This document shows positions 28,817 through 37,276 of a stretch of 64,000 bases of DNA, one piece after another. A model generated the notes under the pieces. That model was not told the DNA's origin. It worked only from the letters and a program-made list of their open reading frames with translations, and did not search any database. Where the stretch lies: NCBI RefSeq assembly GCF_000174775.1, contig NZ_ACLR01000088.1, forward strand, positions 1 to 64,000, written 5' to 3'. A program made the position numbers and the translations under genes. Position 1 is the first letter of the stretch, and every line of letters begins with the position of its first letter. Origin of the DNA: Porphyromonas uenonis 60-3. GTDB taxonomy: Bacteria > Bacteroidota > Bacteroidia > Bacteroidales > Porphyromonadaceae.

Positions 28817-29683
28817 ATGCATCAGATAGACAAGTATCATAAAGCAATCTCGCTCTACGAACCTATCGAGGGCGATGTAACCGCCAAGGTACAAGCAATC
28901 ATCGACAAGCACTATAAGGAGTGCTACACACCAGAAGTCCTCAAGCTACTTTACAGCTGTATCGACCTAACCACGCTGATGGGAGGTGATACCGACGAGA
29001 GCGTCACCAAGATGGTCGCTGGCGTTAACGACTTCGAGACCAATCATCCCGACATCCCCAACGTAGCCGCTATCTGCGTTTATCCCGCTCTGGTGCCTAC
29101 AGTCAAGGCTACGCTCACCTGTCCCGATGTACGCATCGCTTCGGTAGCTGCAGGCTTTCCCGCCAGTCAGACCTTCCCAGAGATCAAAGTCGCTGAGGTC
29201 TCTATGGCTGTCGCTGAAGGAGCCAACGAAGTAGACGTTGTTCTCAACCTAAACCGCTTCCTCTCAGAGGACTACGACGGAGTCTGCACTGAGATCGAGG
29301 AGCTCAAGGACGCAGCTCGTGGGGCGCACCTCAAGGTAATCATCGAGTCCGGTCTGCTCGCTGACCCACGTCAGATACAGATCGCATCGATCCTGTCGCT
29401 CTACTCAGGCGCCGACTTCATCAAGACCTCCACAGGCAAGGAGTACCCAGGCGCTTCACTGGAGGCCGCTTATGTTATGTGTCAGACGCTACGCAAGTAC
29501 TACGAGCTCCACGGTGAGCGTCGTGGCTTCAAGGCGAGCGGTGGTGTCCGCACGCCAGAGGACGTGGTCAAGTATTACTGCATCGTCAAGGAGATCCTTG
29601 GCGAGGAGTGGCTCACCCCTGAGCTCTTCCGTCTAGGTGCTAGCAGTCTTGGCAAGAATCTCCTCAAGGCGATCGAGGGATAA
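28817..29683 (+). CDS. deoC: Deoxyribose-phosphate aldolase
   Basis: DeoC splits 2-deoxyribose-5-phosphate into glyceraldehyde-3-phosphate and acetaldehyde, allowing use of deoxynucleosides. The 288-aa protein contains 'VAAICVYPALVPTVKATL', 'VAAGFPASQTFPEIK', 'VDVVLNLNRFL', and the Schiff-base lysine in 'ADFIKTSTGKEYPGASLE'. The second lysine is in 'FKASGGVRTPEDVVKY'. The length suits the longer class. A strong terminator follows. Confidence 0.95.
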   Translation: MHQIDKYHKAISLYEPIEGDVTAKVQAIIDKHYKECYTPEVLKLLYSCIDLTTLMGGDTDESVTKMVAGVNDFETNHPDIPNVAAICVYPALVPTVKATLTCPDVRIASVAAGFPASQTFPEIKVAEVSMAVAEGANEVDVVLNLNRFLSEDYDGVCTEIEELKDAARGAHLKVIIESGLLADPRQIQIASILSLYSGADFIKTSTGKEYPGASLEAAYVMCQTLRKYYELHGERRGFKASGGVRTPEDVVKYYCIVKEILGEEWLTPELFRLGASSLGKNLLKAIEG

Positions 29684-29693
29684 GAGACAAATT

Positions 29694-29748
29694 AAAAAGC
29701 TATGCCCCGCCACACGGATGAAAAGGTGGAGAGGGGCATAGCTTTTTT
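29694..29748 (+). terminator. Strong Rho-independent terminator after deoC
   Basis: AAAAAGCTATGCCCC and GGGGCATAGCTTTTTT form a stem of about 14 bp, with an inner CCAC/GTGG pairing. The six-T tail follows directly. It ends the mnmG-uvrC-dtd-mazG-like-deoC run. Confidence 0.9.
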
Positions 29749-29832
29749 GCCAAATCTCCTCACCGCACAGCCCAAGAGAGAGACAAAAGAGCCGAAGAGC
29801 CCGAAACTAGCCAAAACGAGAAACTATAGAAG

Positions 29833-30988
29833 ATGCCTCCAATATCGACAGAACAACTTAACTATCAAGGCGTTTACCCATCACAAGAGGCGATTAAAGC
29901 GCAAATTCCTGACGATTTTCTGACCGACTCGGGACTTTGTACGGGATTTGAGCAAGCATTCCGCCGTTTGTTGGGAGTCGAGCGCACGATCCATCTGACC
30001 TCTTCGCCACAAGTAGCACTTACCGCTGCACTGCGCATGCTGCAAATGCGGGAAGGCGAGTCTCTTTTCGTACCAGCTTATTGGCGCAAGGAGTACGTCG
30101 ACTGTTTGCTCGCGATGCGGTTGCGTCCGATCTTTGTAGAGGTCACCTCCTTCAACATGGCGATGGACCCGCTCCTCCTCGGTAAGCATCTCGAGCGTAT
30201 GGTCAATGCGGGCACTCCCCTACCCCGCGCCATCATCGTGGCGCATGCTCACGGCATCCCCGCCAATATGGAGCTCCTCTGCGAAGTGGCGCAGCGGTAC
30301 AATATGACCATCATCGAGGACTGCTCGCAGGCGCTTGGGAGTTCTATCGACGAGCGAGCCTGTGGCACCTGGGGACAGCTCTCCTTTTTCTCCTTCTCCA
30401 CGGGCGAGATCATACAGACCGGCATAGCAGGCGCTCTCACTTGGTCGGAAAATCGTAGCCTCTCCATCACCGCACCTTATCATAGCTGGAGTGCTCAGGA
30501 GAAGCTCTCCATCGAAGCCTGGCTACGTCCCTATCCGCTAGCCCCTCTGCAGGCAGCTGTCCTACTGCCTCAGATCGCGCATCTAGAGGAGGCCATAGAT
30601 AAAAAGACGCCTCATGGCTAAGCTTTACCGCAAGTATCTCACGCAAGCCTTCGGACTTCGCTATCTAGGCTGGCCAGAAGACGCATCGCACCGCTATCGT
30701 CCTAATTATAGTAGTCAGCCGATACATATCGAGCCCACGATGCTCCACTTCTCTCACCACGAGCTCGGGAGAGCTCTGCAGGAGAAGCAGTTCGTCCCGC
30801 TCCTACCGCCACTCGAGAGTCTCAGCGAGCTACCCGCACTTCAGTCCTACAGCAGTGTAGTCAGCGGCGTAGCTCAGAGCATGGCGCCCGATATGCTCTA
30901 CCTGCCCAACGATAGCACGCTGACAGGCGCCCGCACCTTAGAGGTTGTCGAGGTCATCCGTCAGCTCGTTTACAAGTACAATAGCTAA
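29833..30988 (+). pseudogene. DegT/DnrJ/EryC1/StrS-family protein, frameshifted and lacking the PLP lysine
   Basis: The two frames 29833-30621 (262 aa) and 30614-30988 (124 aa) together look like one PLP-fold sugar aminotransferase-like protein of about 384 aa. The junction is a run of five A (30601-30605). With four A the reading joins as '...EEAIDKRRLMAKLYRKYL...', so a one-base insertion or base-call error is likely. Family features are 'CTGFEQAFRRLLG', 'AIIVAHAHGIPANMELL' and 'IIEDCSQALGSSIDERACGTWG', which holds the Asp that contacts the PLP ring nitrogen. The segment where the catalytic lysine should sit reads 'SFFSFSTGEIIQTGIAGAL', with Glu at about 192 in the expected position. So even when repaired it may not be an aminotransferase. 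It lies after a terminator and just before prfC. Confidence 0.7.
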
Positions 30989-30998
30989 TCATCCTACG

Positions 30999-32586
30999 AT
31001 GTCCACCCCTTTAGAAAAAGAAATAAAGCAGTCGTCGCACCTTTGCCGTCATAGCGCACCCTGATGCTGGTAAAACAACCCTCACCGAGAAGCTACTCCT
31101 CTACGGAGGTGCCATCCACGTAGCTGGAGCCGTCAAGAGTAACAAGATCAAGAAGAGCGCCACCAGTGACTTCATGGAGATAGAGCGTCAGCGTGGTATC
31201 TCCGTGGCAACCAGCGTCATGGGCTTCAACTATAAGGACTACAAAGTCAACATCCTCGACACCCCTGGTCACCAAGACTTCGCCGAAGATACCTACCGCA
31301 CGCTCACCGCCGTGGATAGCGTCATTATCGTCATCGACCATGCCAAGGGCGTTGAGCAGCAGACCCGTCGCCTCATGGAGGTATGCCGTATGCGCCACAC
31401 ACCCGTCATCGTCTTCATCAACAAACTAGACCGTGAGGGACTAGACCCCTTCGACCTCCTCGATGAAGTCGAGCAAGAGCTCGGCATCGTAACCACACCG
31501 ATGGTTTGGCCTATAGGCATGGGCGACCGCTTCAAGGGCGTGTACAACATCTTCGACCACGAGCTCAACCTCTTTACGCCAAATAAGCAGCATGTTGTCG
31601 AGGACATCCACCATATCGAGAGCCTCGACTCGCCAGACCTCGTCCAGCATATCGGCGCTGCCGCTGCCGAGCGACTCGCCGAGGAGGTCGAGATGGTCGA
31701 GGGCGTCTACCCCAAGTTTGACCACGACGCTTATCTTGCTGGCGAGCAAGCACCCGTCTTCTTCGGCTCAGCGCTCAATACCTTTGGTGTGCGCGAGCTA
31801 CTAGACACCTTCGTACGTATCGCACCCTCACCCCAGCCCGTACAGGCCGAGGAGAGAGAGGTAAGTCCTTACGAAGAGAACTTCACCGGCTTCGTCTTCA
31901 AGATCCACGCCAATATGGATCCCAACCACCGCAGCTGTATCGCCTTCGTCAAGGTCTGCTCAGGACGCTTCGAGCGCAACGCTTACTACCGTCACACACG
32001 CCTCGACAAGCAGGTCCGCTTCTCCTCCCCCACCGCCTTTATGGCCAATAAGAAAGAGGTCATCGACGACGCCTATGCAGGCGACATCGTAGGACTCCCC
32101 GACACGGGTCTATTTCGCATCGGCGACACCCTCACTTCAGGCGAAATGCTGCACTTCAAGGGGCTACCCAGCTTTAGTCCTGAGTACTTCAAATATATCG
32201 AGAATGCCGACCCGATGAAGCAGAAGCAGCTCATCAAGGGTACCGACCAACTGATGGGCGAAGGCGTAGCACAGCTCTTTGTCAATCAGTTCAACGGCAG
32301 ACGCATCATCGGTACCGTCGGTCAACTTCAGTTCGAGGTGATCCAGTATCGACTGCTCCACGAGTATGGCGCTGAGTGTCGCTGGGAGCCGCTGCACCTC
32401 TACAAAGCGTGCTGGATCGAGAGCGACGATGCCGAGGAGCTGGCCAACTTCAAGCGTCGCAAAGCTCAGTATATGGCTCTAGATAGCGCAGGTCGAGACG
32501 TTTACCTAGCGGAGAGCAGTTACATCCTGCAGATGGCACAGCAAGACTTCCCGCACATCCGCTTCCACTTCACCAGCGAGTTCTGA
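30999..32586 (+). pseudogene. prfC: prfC, peptide chain release factor 3, frameshifted near the start
   Basis: RF3 is the GTPase that recycles RF1/RF2 after termination. From ATG 30999 the reading 'MSTPLEKEIKQ' is correct but then shifts. From base 31033 in the next frame it continues 'RRTFAVIAHPDAGKTTLTEK', the G1 motif, so one extra T lies near 31032. Downstream everything is intact: 'DFMEIERQRGISVATSVMGF' (switch I), 'DTPGHQDFAEDTYRTL' (G3), 'NKLDREGLDPFDLLDEV' (G4), and the C-terminal domain to 'FPHIRFHFTSEF'. The repaired product is 528 aa, the normal length. Without repair, a start at 31174 would lack the P-loop and be inactive. A base-call error or recent mutation are both possible. 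Confidence 0.88.
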
Positions 32587-32643
32587 CGCATCTCTGCTCG
32601 CAATCCGCTACCCAATCAGGGTCAAAAAAGGTCTCGTTCATAG

Positions 32644-32776
32644 ACCAGGCAAAGATACTATCGCAGGCTACAGACTCATGTTGAGCTCAGCACTCTAGAG
32701 CTCCCAACATTAGTCTGTAGCCTGCAAACACTTCAACGGATCCTAGACTCCGCAAATCTCACAAGTGACCCTTTGT
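32644..32776 (+). repeat. Long hairpin repeat, copy 1 (133 bp)
   Basis: This copy shares about 100 bases with 37051-37154. It has GCAGGCTACAGACT, a loop of about 35 bases, AGTCTGTAGCCTGC, then a conserved 3' part (AAACACTTCAACGG...CTAGACTCCGCAAATC...CCCTTTGT). It lies just upstream of the TonB receptor promoter. Stretch 32587-32876 holds only this repeat and the promoter. Confidence 0.75.
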
Positions 32777-32814
32777 AAGAACGAACAAACCACAGCAATT
32801 ACCCATCATTAGGT

Positions 32815-32846
32815 ATTGGTAAAGAGGAGAATAGCTAGTACTTTTG
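32815..32846 (+). promoter_or_regulatory. Promoter of the TonB receptor operon
   Basis: ATTG (32815-32818), a 20-base spacer and TACTTTTG (32839-32846) fit the -33/-7 pattern with one mismatch in the -33 box. The element lies 30 bases before ATG 32877. It overlaps an in-frame TTG at 32844, which rules that codon out as the start. Confidence 0.6.
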
Positions 32847-32876
32847 CGTGTATATAAAGTTTTGTTTAAGACACGC

Positions 32877-35261
32877 ATGAGTACCTATTCGCATCATAGC
32901 TCTTGGCTGGGTCGCACGGTATATAGCCTCATATTAGTCGCACTGTCATCGACCGTCTGCACGCTCGTCGCTCAGAGCAATCCTGGGCGACACACCTACA
33001 GCGGTGTGGTGCTAGACGCTACCTCACAGGAGCCACTCATCGGCGCCTCACTGTGGATTGAGGAGCTACATCAAGGCGTAGCTACGGATGCTGACGGTGC
33101 CTTCACCTTGTCTCTACCAACTAAGGGGGAGTATCATATCAAGGTAAGCTATGTAGGGTACAAAGACTACACCCTCCACTATAGTAGCAAGCGGGCAAGC
33201 CAAGCTCCTCAGCGTATCCTCCTCTCAAGCTCTACGGCGGAGCTAGGCACAGTCTTCGTTCATGGTAAGGGGCAGGCACAGCGACTGCGTGAGATCCCCT
33301 CGTCCATCACCGTCATTGACACACGAGAGCTGCACGGTACGGTCTCTTCGCTCAACGAAGTCCTCAATCGCTCTATGGGGGTCAAGGTGACCAGCACGGG
33401 TGGCATCGGGAGCACTTCCCGTATGATCATACAGGGGCTAGACGGCAAGCGCATTGCTATCTTTGTCAATGGGGTACCTATCGGGAGCTCTGATCAAACT
33501 AGTCTTGACGCCTTTGCGGTAGACCAAATAGATCATGTAGAGGTGTACAAGGGGATCATCCCCTCGTGGCTCGGTGGCGAGGGACTAGGCGGAGCAATCA
33601 ATATAATCTTGCGTCACGAGGAGCAACAAGACCATCTGACCGCCTCCTATGAGGTAGGCTCCTTCCATACGCACAAGGGGAGCTTGCGCGCCAATAAGTA
33701 CTTGCCCGCTCTCGGACTGAACCTTTCCCTTGCTCTCCAAGGGCTTTACACGGACAATGACTATACCTTTGACTCCCCCTTTGAGCAAGGACTGGTGGTA
33801 CGGCGAGATCATGACACCTATGCGAACTATGGAGGCTCTCTGTCCCTGTCCCTGCACAAGCCGTGGATAGACCATCTGTCGCTCTCGCTAGGTGCTGATC
33901 GCACCTATCAGGAGATACAGGGAGGTGTCCTCAATCTGCAAAACAACATCCAGCATGCCCACACCCACACGACGAGCCTACAGGGTGCGCTATCAGTCGC
34001 AAAGAGCATACTAGACGGCAAGCTCTATCTAAGCTCGACAAGTATCGTCGCGTACCAGTTACTGAACCATGTGGACACCTCGCACTACTGCTACGACTTC
34101 GCTGGGCGCACCTTCCCCAGTGGCTCCGGTCAAGGCGAGATAGGTGGCATGCCCAATGACTCACACGACCAGCTCATCAACATACAGGAGCAGCTAAACC
34201 TGCGCTACCAGCTGTCGCCCGCTCATCGCCTCCTAGGCAACATCTCTTACCGCTTCGCACGCCGTGATCCACACGATGAGCTTGCCAGTAAGTATACCAA
34301 ACTCGCTGTGGGTGGCTATCCTGGGCAGATCCACTCGCTTATCACTGGTCTGACACATGAGTGGAAGCTGTGGGACGAGCGCATTACCAATGAGCTAGGT
34401 GCCAAGCATGTCTACTTCTATTCCTCGGTACCTCCACTAGGCTTCACCATCTACGAGCAGGATGACGCTCCACTCACCAGCTCACGCTCCGTATGGGGCG
34501 GTAGCGAGGCTATCTCTATCAAGGCTCTCCCCAATCTTACGCTCAAAGGCTCTACGCAATACACCATGCGCACCCCTCGTGCCGAAGAGATCATCGGTGA
34601 CGGCGTACTCATCTACCCCTCGCCTAAGCTAGCCCCCGAGCGGAGCCTTAACTTCAACCTAGGCGTCAACTGGCTCTGCAACCCTGACGACTACCCCAAC
34701 TGCCGCATTGACCTCAACGGATACTATATGAATGTGAGGGATATGATCAAGCTAGTCATGGAGAGCCTTATCATGAAGTACACAAACTTCGGCCAGGTGC
34801 GCATAGCAGGCGTAGAGGCGGAGCTCTGTGCCAACCTCTTCCCCTGGCTAACCATTCGCTCCAACATCACCTATCAAGATGCACGTGATAGGATGAGGAC
34901 AGCGATCGGGGGCGGCCAGAACTTCCACTACAACTATCGTGTACCCAACATGCCTTACCTCTTTGGCAATGCGGAGATCCGTCTGCAGGGCGACCAGCTA
35001 CTCCTCTCCGATGATCATGGCGAGGGCTTTATAGCGTGCGAGTACACGGCACCCTTTAGCTATGGGTGGGAGGCGAGCAAGGTGAGCAGACTACAGGTAC
35101 CTCGCCGATGGAACTTCAACGTGGGAGTGCAGTACACGCTCTTCCAGCATTACCACCTAGCTCTAGAGGTCAATAACCTCTTCAACACAAGACAATGGGC
35201 CGAGTATCAGTACCCACTCCCGACACGCTCGCTACGTGCCAAGCTCAAGGTCACATTCTAA
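32877..35261 (+). CDS. TonB-dependent outer membrane receptor, XusA-like (probable siderophore/iron uptake)
   Basis: This 794-aa protein would import a bound ligand across the outer membrane using TonB energy. It has a signal-anchor-like N-terminus ending near 'CTLVAQS', a carboxypeptidase-regulatory-like domain (about 35-115: 'YSGVVLDATSQEPLIGASLWI...GVATDADGAFTLSLP'), a plug domain (about 125-240: 'IPSSITVIDTRELHG', 'RMIIQGLDGKRIAIFVNGVPIG', 'VEVYKGIIPSWLGGEGLGGAINI'), and a 22-strand-type barrel ending in Phe ('LRAKLKVTF'). The next gene encodes a DUF4374 lipoprotein, the arrangement of the B. thetaiotaomicron XusAB xenosiderophore system. The ligand is therefore inferred to be a ferric siderophore or similar. 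ATG 32877 is used. Confidence 0.88.
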   Translation: MSTYSHHSSWLGRTVYSLILVALSSTVCTLVAQSNPGRHTYSGVVLDATSQEPLIGASLWIEELHQGVATDADGAFTLSLPTKGEYHIKVSYVGYKDYTLHYSSKRASQAPQRILLSSSTAELGTVFVHGKGQAQRLREIPSSITVIDTRELHGTVSSLNEVLNRSMGVKVTSTGGIGSTSRMIIQGLDGKRIAIFVNGVPIGSSDQTSLDAFAVDQIDHVEVYKGIIPSWLGGEGLGGAINIILRHEEQQDHLTASYEVGSFHTHKGSLRANKYLPALGLNLSLALQGLYTDNDYTFDSPFEQGLVVRRDHDTYANYGGSLSLSLHKPWIDHLSLSLGADRTYQEIQGGVLNLQNNIQHAHTHTTSLQGALSVAKSILDGKLYLSSTSIVAYQLLNHVDTSHYCYDFAGRTFPSGSGQGEIGGMPNDSHDQLINIQEQLNLRYQLSPAHRLLGNISYRFARRDPHDELASKYTKLAVGGYPGQIHSLITGLTHEWKLWDERITNELGAKHVYFYSSVPPLGFTIYEQDDAPLTSSRSVWGGSEAISIKALPNLTLKGSTQYTMRTPRAEEIIGDGVLIYPSPKLAPERSLNFNLGVNWLCNPDDYPNCRIDLNGYYMNVRDMIKLVMESLIMKYTNFGQVRIAGVEAELCANLFPWLTIRSNITYQDARDRMRTAIGGGQNFHYNYRVPNMPYLFGNAEIRLQGDQLLLSDDHGEGFIACEYTAPFSYGWEASKVSRLQVPRRWNFNVGVQYTLFQHYHLALEVNNLFNTRQWAEYQYPLPTRSLRAKLKVTF

Positions 35262-35300
35262 CTACTCAAGATAATTATAAACCTAATAAATAATAGAACG

Positions 35301-36512
35301 ATGAAGCATCTTAGCTCACTAATCCTAACAGCCCTCTTAGGGCTAGTCACACTCAGCTCTTGCCAAAAGGAGGAAAGCACTCCGCAGCAGACTCAGGAAG
35401 CCAAGTTTATCTACGCCTCACAGGTGGAGAATGCCTTCCAGCTCACGCCCCTAGCAGACCTCGCAGAGGGAGTGCAGACCTCATTTGACAATTCTCAGAC
35501 CCTCCCCGTGGGGCACCTCTTCCTAGAGAAGTACGGAGACTACATCTATGCCATGTCGGGCAGTATGTATGGCTACGGAGGCGAGCAGACGCTACGCAAG
35601 TATCAGATGAGCGAGGGCAAGCTCAAGGAGGTTGCCACGCTCTCTTTCAAGGGCTCTCCCAATGTCATCGAGATTATCTTCGCCAGCGACACGAAGGCTT
35701 ACGGCGTGACCTGCGCTAGCCGTGGTCAGCTCGTCATCTTTAACCCCTCCACCATGCAGGAGATGGGCGAGATAGACCTCTCTCCTTATGCTGCTACAGA
35801 CCCCAAGGCTGAGGCTCCTGACAAAGATCCCGATGCTGGGACTGGTATCGTGCGAGATGGCAAGCTCTTCCTCTGTCTCAATCAGACAAAGTCTATGATG
35901 GAGCTATACGATGAGCCAGCCTCAGTGGCGGTCATTGATGTCGCCACGGACAAGGTCGAGAAGGTCATCAAGGACGCTCGCGTACAGAGCCTGGGTATGG
36001 TCGGACACACCAATGCCATCCTTGACGAAGCAGGTAACATATACTTCTATTCAGGACCTCGCAGTGCCATGTTTGGCAAGCATGAGGGTATCTTACGGAT
36101 CAAAAAGGGCGAGACCGACTTTGACAAGGAGTACTACGTCTCCGTGACCAAAGCTGATGGCGCAGAACCCACCTCTTATGGTATGACGATGACCTACTAC
36201 AAGGGCAAGGTCTACTTCTTCCTGGAGAAGCCTTCGCTCGTTGTTGATCCCAACGACAAGACTTTTACCAAAAACAAAGACTTCGTCCCCTATGAGCTAG
36301 ACCTCAAGAGTGGCAAGGGCAAGATACTCCCACTGCCCGCATCTAGTGGCTGGAGTGCTAATGCCACCATCGCCTACAACGGCAAGATCTACTTCGGCAT
36401 ACACGCTAAAGACGGTATGGGCTTCTACAGCTACGATCCAGCTACAGGGCAGGGCAGCAACAAGCCCGTAGTGACTACACCTGCTGGCATCTATAAAATC
36501 ATAAAGCTCTAA
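35301..36512 (+). CDS. DUF4374-family surface lipoprotein, XusB-like
   Basis: A 403-aa lipoprotein (lipobox LSSC, Cys at residue 21) with repeated beta-propeller-like blades: 'FIYASQV', 'DYIYAMSGSMYGYGGEQTLRKYQM', 'QLVIFNPSTMQEMGEIDL', 'VAVIDVATDKVEKVI', 'GILRIKKGE', 'KIYFGIHAKDGMGFYSYDPATGQ'. This matches my recollection of DUF4374. In Bacteroides thetaiotaomicron the DUF4374 protein XusB captures ferric enterobactin and works with the adjacent TonB receptor XusA. Here it follows the receptor by 39 bases. Family assignment is good; ligand is inference. Confidence 0.8.
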   Translation: MKHLSSLILTALLGLVTLSSCQKEESTPQQTQEAKFIYASQVENAFQLTPLADLAEGVQTSFDNSQTLPVGHLFLEKYGDYIYAMSGSMYGYGGEQTLRKYQMSEGKLKEVATLSFKGSPNVIEIIFASDTKAYGVTCASRGQLVIFNPSTMQEMGEIDLSPYAATDPKAEAPDKDPDAGTGIVRDGKLFLCLNQTKSMMELYDEPASVAVIDVATDKVEKVIKDARVQSLGMVGHTNAILDEAGNIYFYSGPRSAMFGKHEGILRIKKGETDFDKEYYVSVTKADGAEPTSYGMTMTYYKGKVYFFLEKPSLVVDPNDKTFTKNKDFVPYELDLKSGKGKILPLPASSGWSANATIAYNGKIYFGIHAKDGMGFYSYDPATGQGSNKPVVTTPAGIYKIIKL

Positions 36513-36519
36513 ACAACCC

Positions 36520-36924
36520 ATGAATAGACAAACTCGCACGGCCTTCCTATGGGCTTTCATCCCGATGGGATACATCTTCCACACGCTCTGTGAGCTGATG
36601 CCACTCTTTGCTGGTCTTAGCATAGCAACGGAAGAGATGACCACAGAGATGCTCCCAGCCATGACAACCTTCACGGGATCGGCACTCTACTTAGTACCAC
36701 TCGTCGGACTGCTCTGCAGCTGCTACGGCAAGCGACGCTGGAGCACTATCGTCAGTTTCGTACTCGCTTGTCTCACCCTACTGCTCAATATCTGTCACCT
36801 CTGCACAGACCTCCTACCCCACTTCACGTGGGCACAGGCAGCCATACTACCATTCGTCTGCGTCATCGCTGCCCTACTCGTCATAGATCTTTGGAAAGAG
36901 CTACGCACGAGCAAGGCTCAATGA
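36520..36924 (+). CDS. Small four-helix membrane protein of the XusAB-like locus
   Basis: A 134-aa protein with four hydrophobic segments at about 10-32, 50-70, 78-98 and 105-125, and a short basic cytoplasmic tail. It has scattered Cys and His ('YIFHTLCELMP', 'LLCSCYGKRR', 'NICHLCTDLLPHF') that could bind metal or heme. I do not recognise a family. It starts 7 bases after the DUF4374 gene, before a strong terminator, so it belongs to the operon. It occupies the place taken by the PepSY membrane protein XusC in Bacteroides but is much shorter. Confidence 0.7.
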   Translation: MNRQTRTAFLWAFIPMGYIFHTLCELMPLFAGLSIATEEMTTEMLPAMTTFTGSALYLVPLVGLLCSCYGKRRWSTIVSFVLACLTLLLNICHLCTDLLPHFTWAQAAILPFVCVIAALLVIDLWKELRTSKAQ

Positions 36925-36971
36925 GCGCAACGCTTTGACGGTTAGATAGAAGTTAGACAACAAGAACGAGA

Positions 36972-37004
36972 GGAGGCTGTCACACTAGTTGACAGCCTCC
37001 TTTT
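36972..37004 (+). terminator. Rho-independent terminator of the TonB receptor operon
   Basis: GGAGGCTGTCA, a 7-base loop and TGACAGCCTCC form an 11-bp perfect stem followed by TTTT, 47 bases after the small membrane protein gene. Confidence 0.88.
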
Positions 37005-37050
37005 GTATGCGCTTATACCGCTAGAGTGAATAAGATTCTGTACCATCTGA

Positions 37051-37154
37051 ACCTGGCAAAGATACTATCGCAGGCTACAGACTAACATTAGTCTGTAGCC
37101 TGCAAACACTTCAACGGACCCTAGACTCCGCAAATCTCACAAGTAGCCCTTTGT
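37051..37154 (+). repeat. Long hairpin repeat, copy 2 (104 bp)
   Basis: This copy has GCAGGCTACAGACTAA-CA-TTAGTCTGTAGCCTGC, a perfect 16-bp hairpin with a 2-base loop (37069-37102), then the same 3' part as copy 1. Compared with copy 1 the loop has lost about 29 bases. The two copies are direct repeats flanking the three-gene iron uptake block. Confidence 0.75.
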
Positions 37155-37218
37155 CAGAAGGGATAGCCCGCAGCCTGAATTCGTTACCTAGAGAGGGGGA
37201 TATTTTTGAGAAACTTAT

Positions 37219-37226
37219 TAACTTTG
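37219..37226 (+). promoter_or_regulatory. Promoter -7 element for the large LRR protein, TAACTTTG
   Basis: TAACTTTG lies 51 bases before ATG 37277. It falls inside the longer open frame that starts at 37151, so the true start must be downstream. Confidence 0.55.
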
Positions 37227-37276
37227 CGAGCTTGCACATGTTTGTGCAACGAGACAACCAAACTAACAAGACTTTT

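Noticed and set aside
29702-29923. A small gene after deoC
   Set aside because: It begins inside the deoC terminator hairpin and runs into the DegT-like gene in another frame.
31055-31070. Programmed +1 frameshift in prfC at CCC TGA, by analogy with RF2
   Set aside because: The first in-frame stop follows CCC, which looks like a shifty site, but the conserved RF3 residues in the +1 frame begin at 31033, well before it. The shift must therefore lie near 31032, so an indel explains it better.
37151-37276. Longer N-terminus for the large LRR protein
   Set aside because: The extension covers the promoter octamer at 37219 and precedes a good signal peptide starting at 37277.
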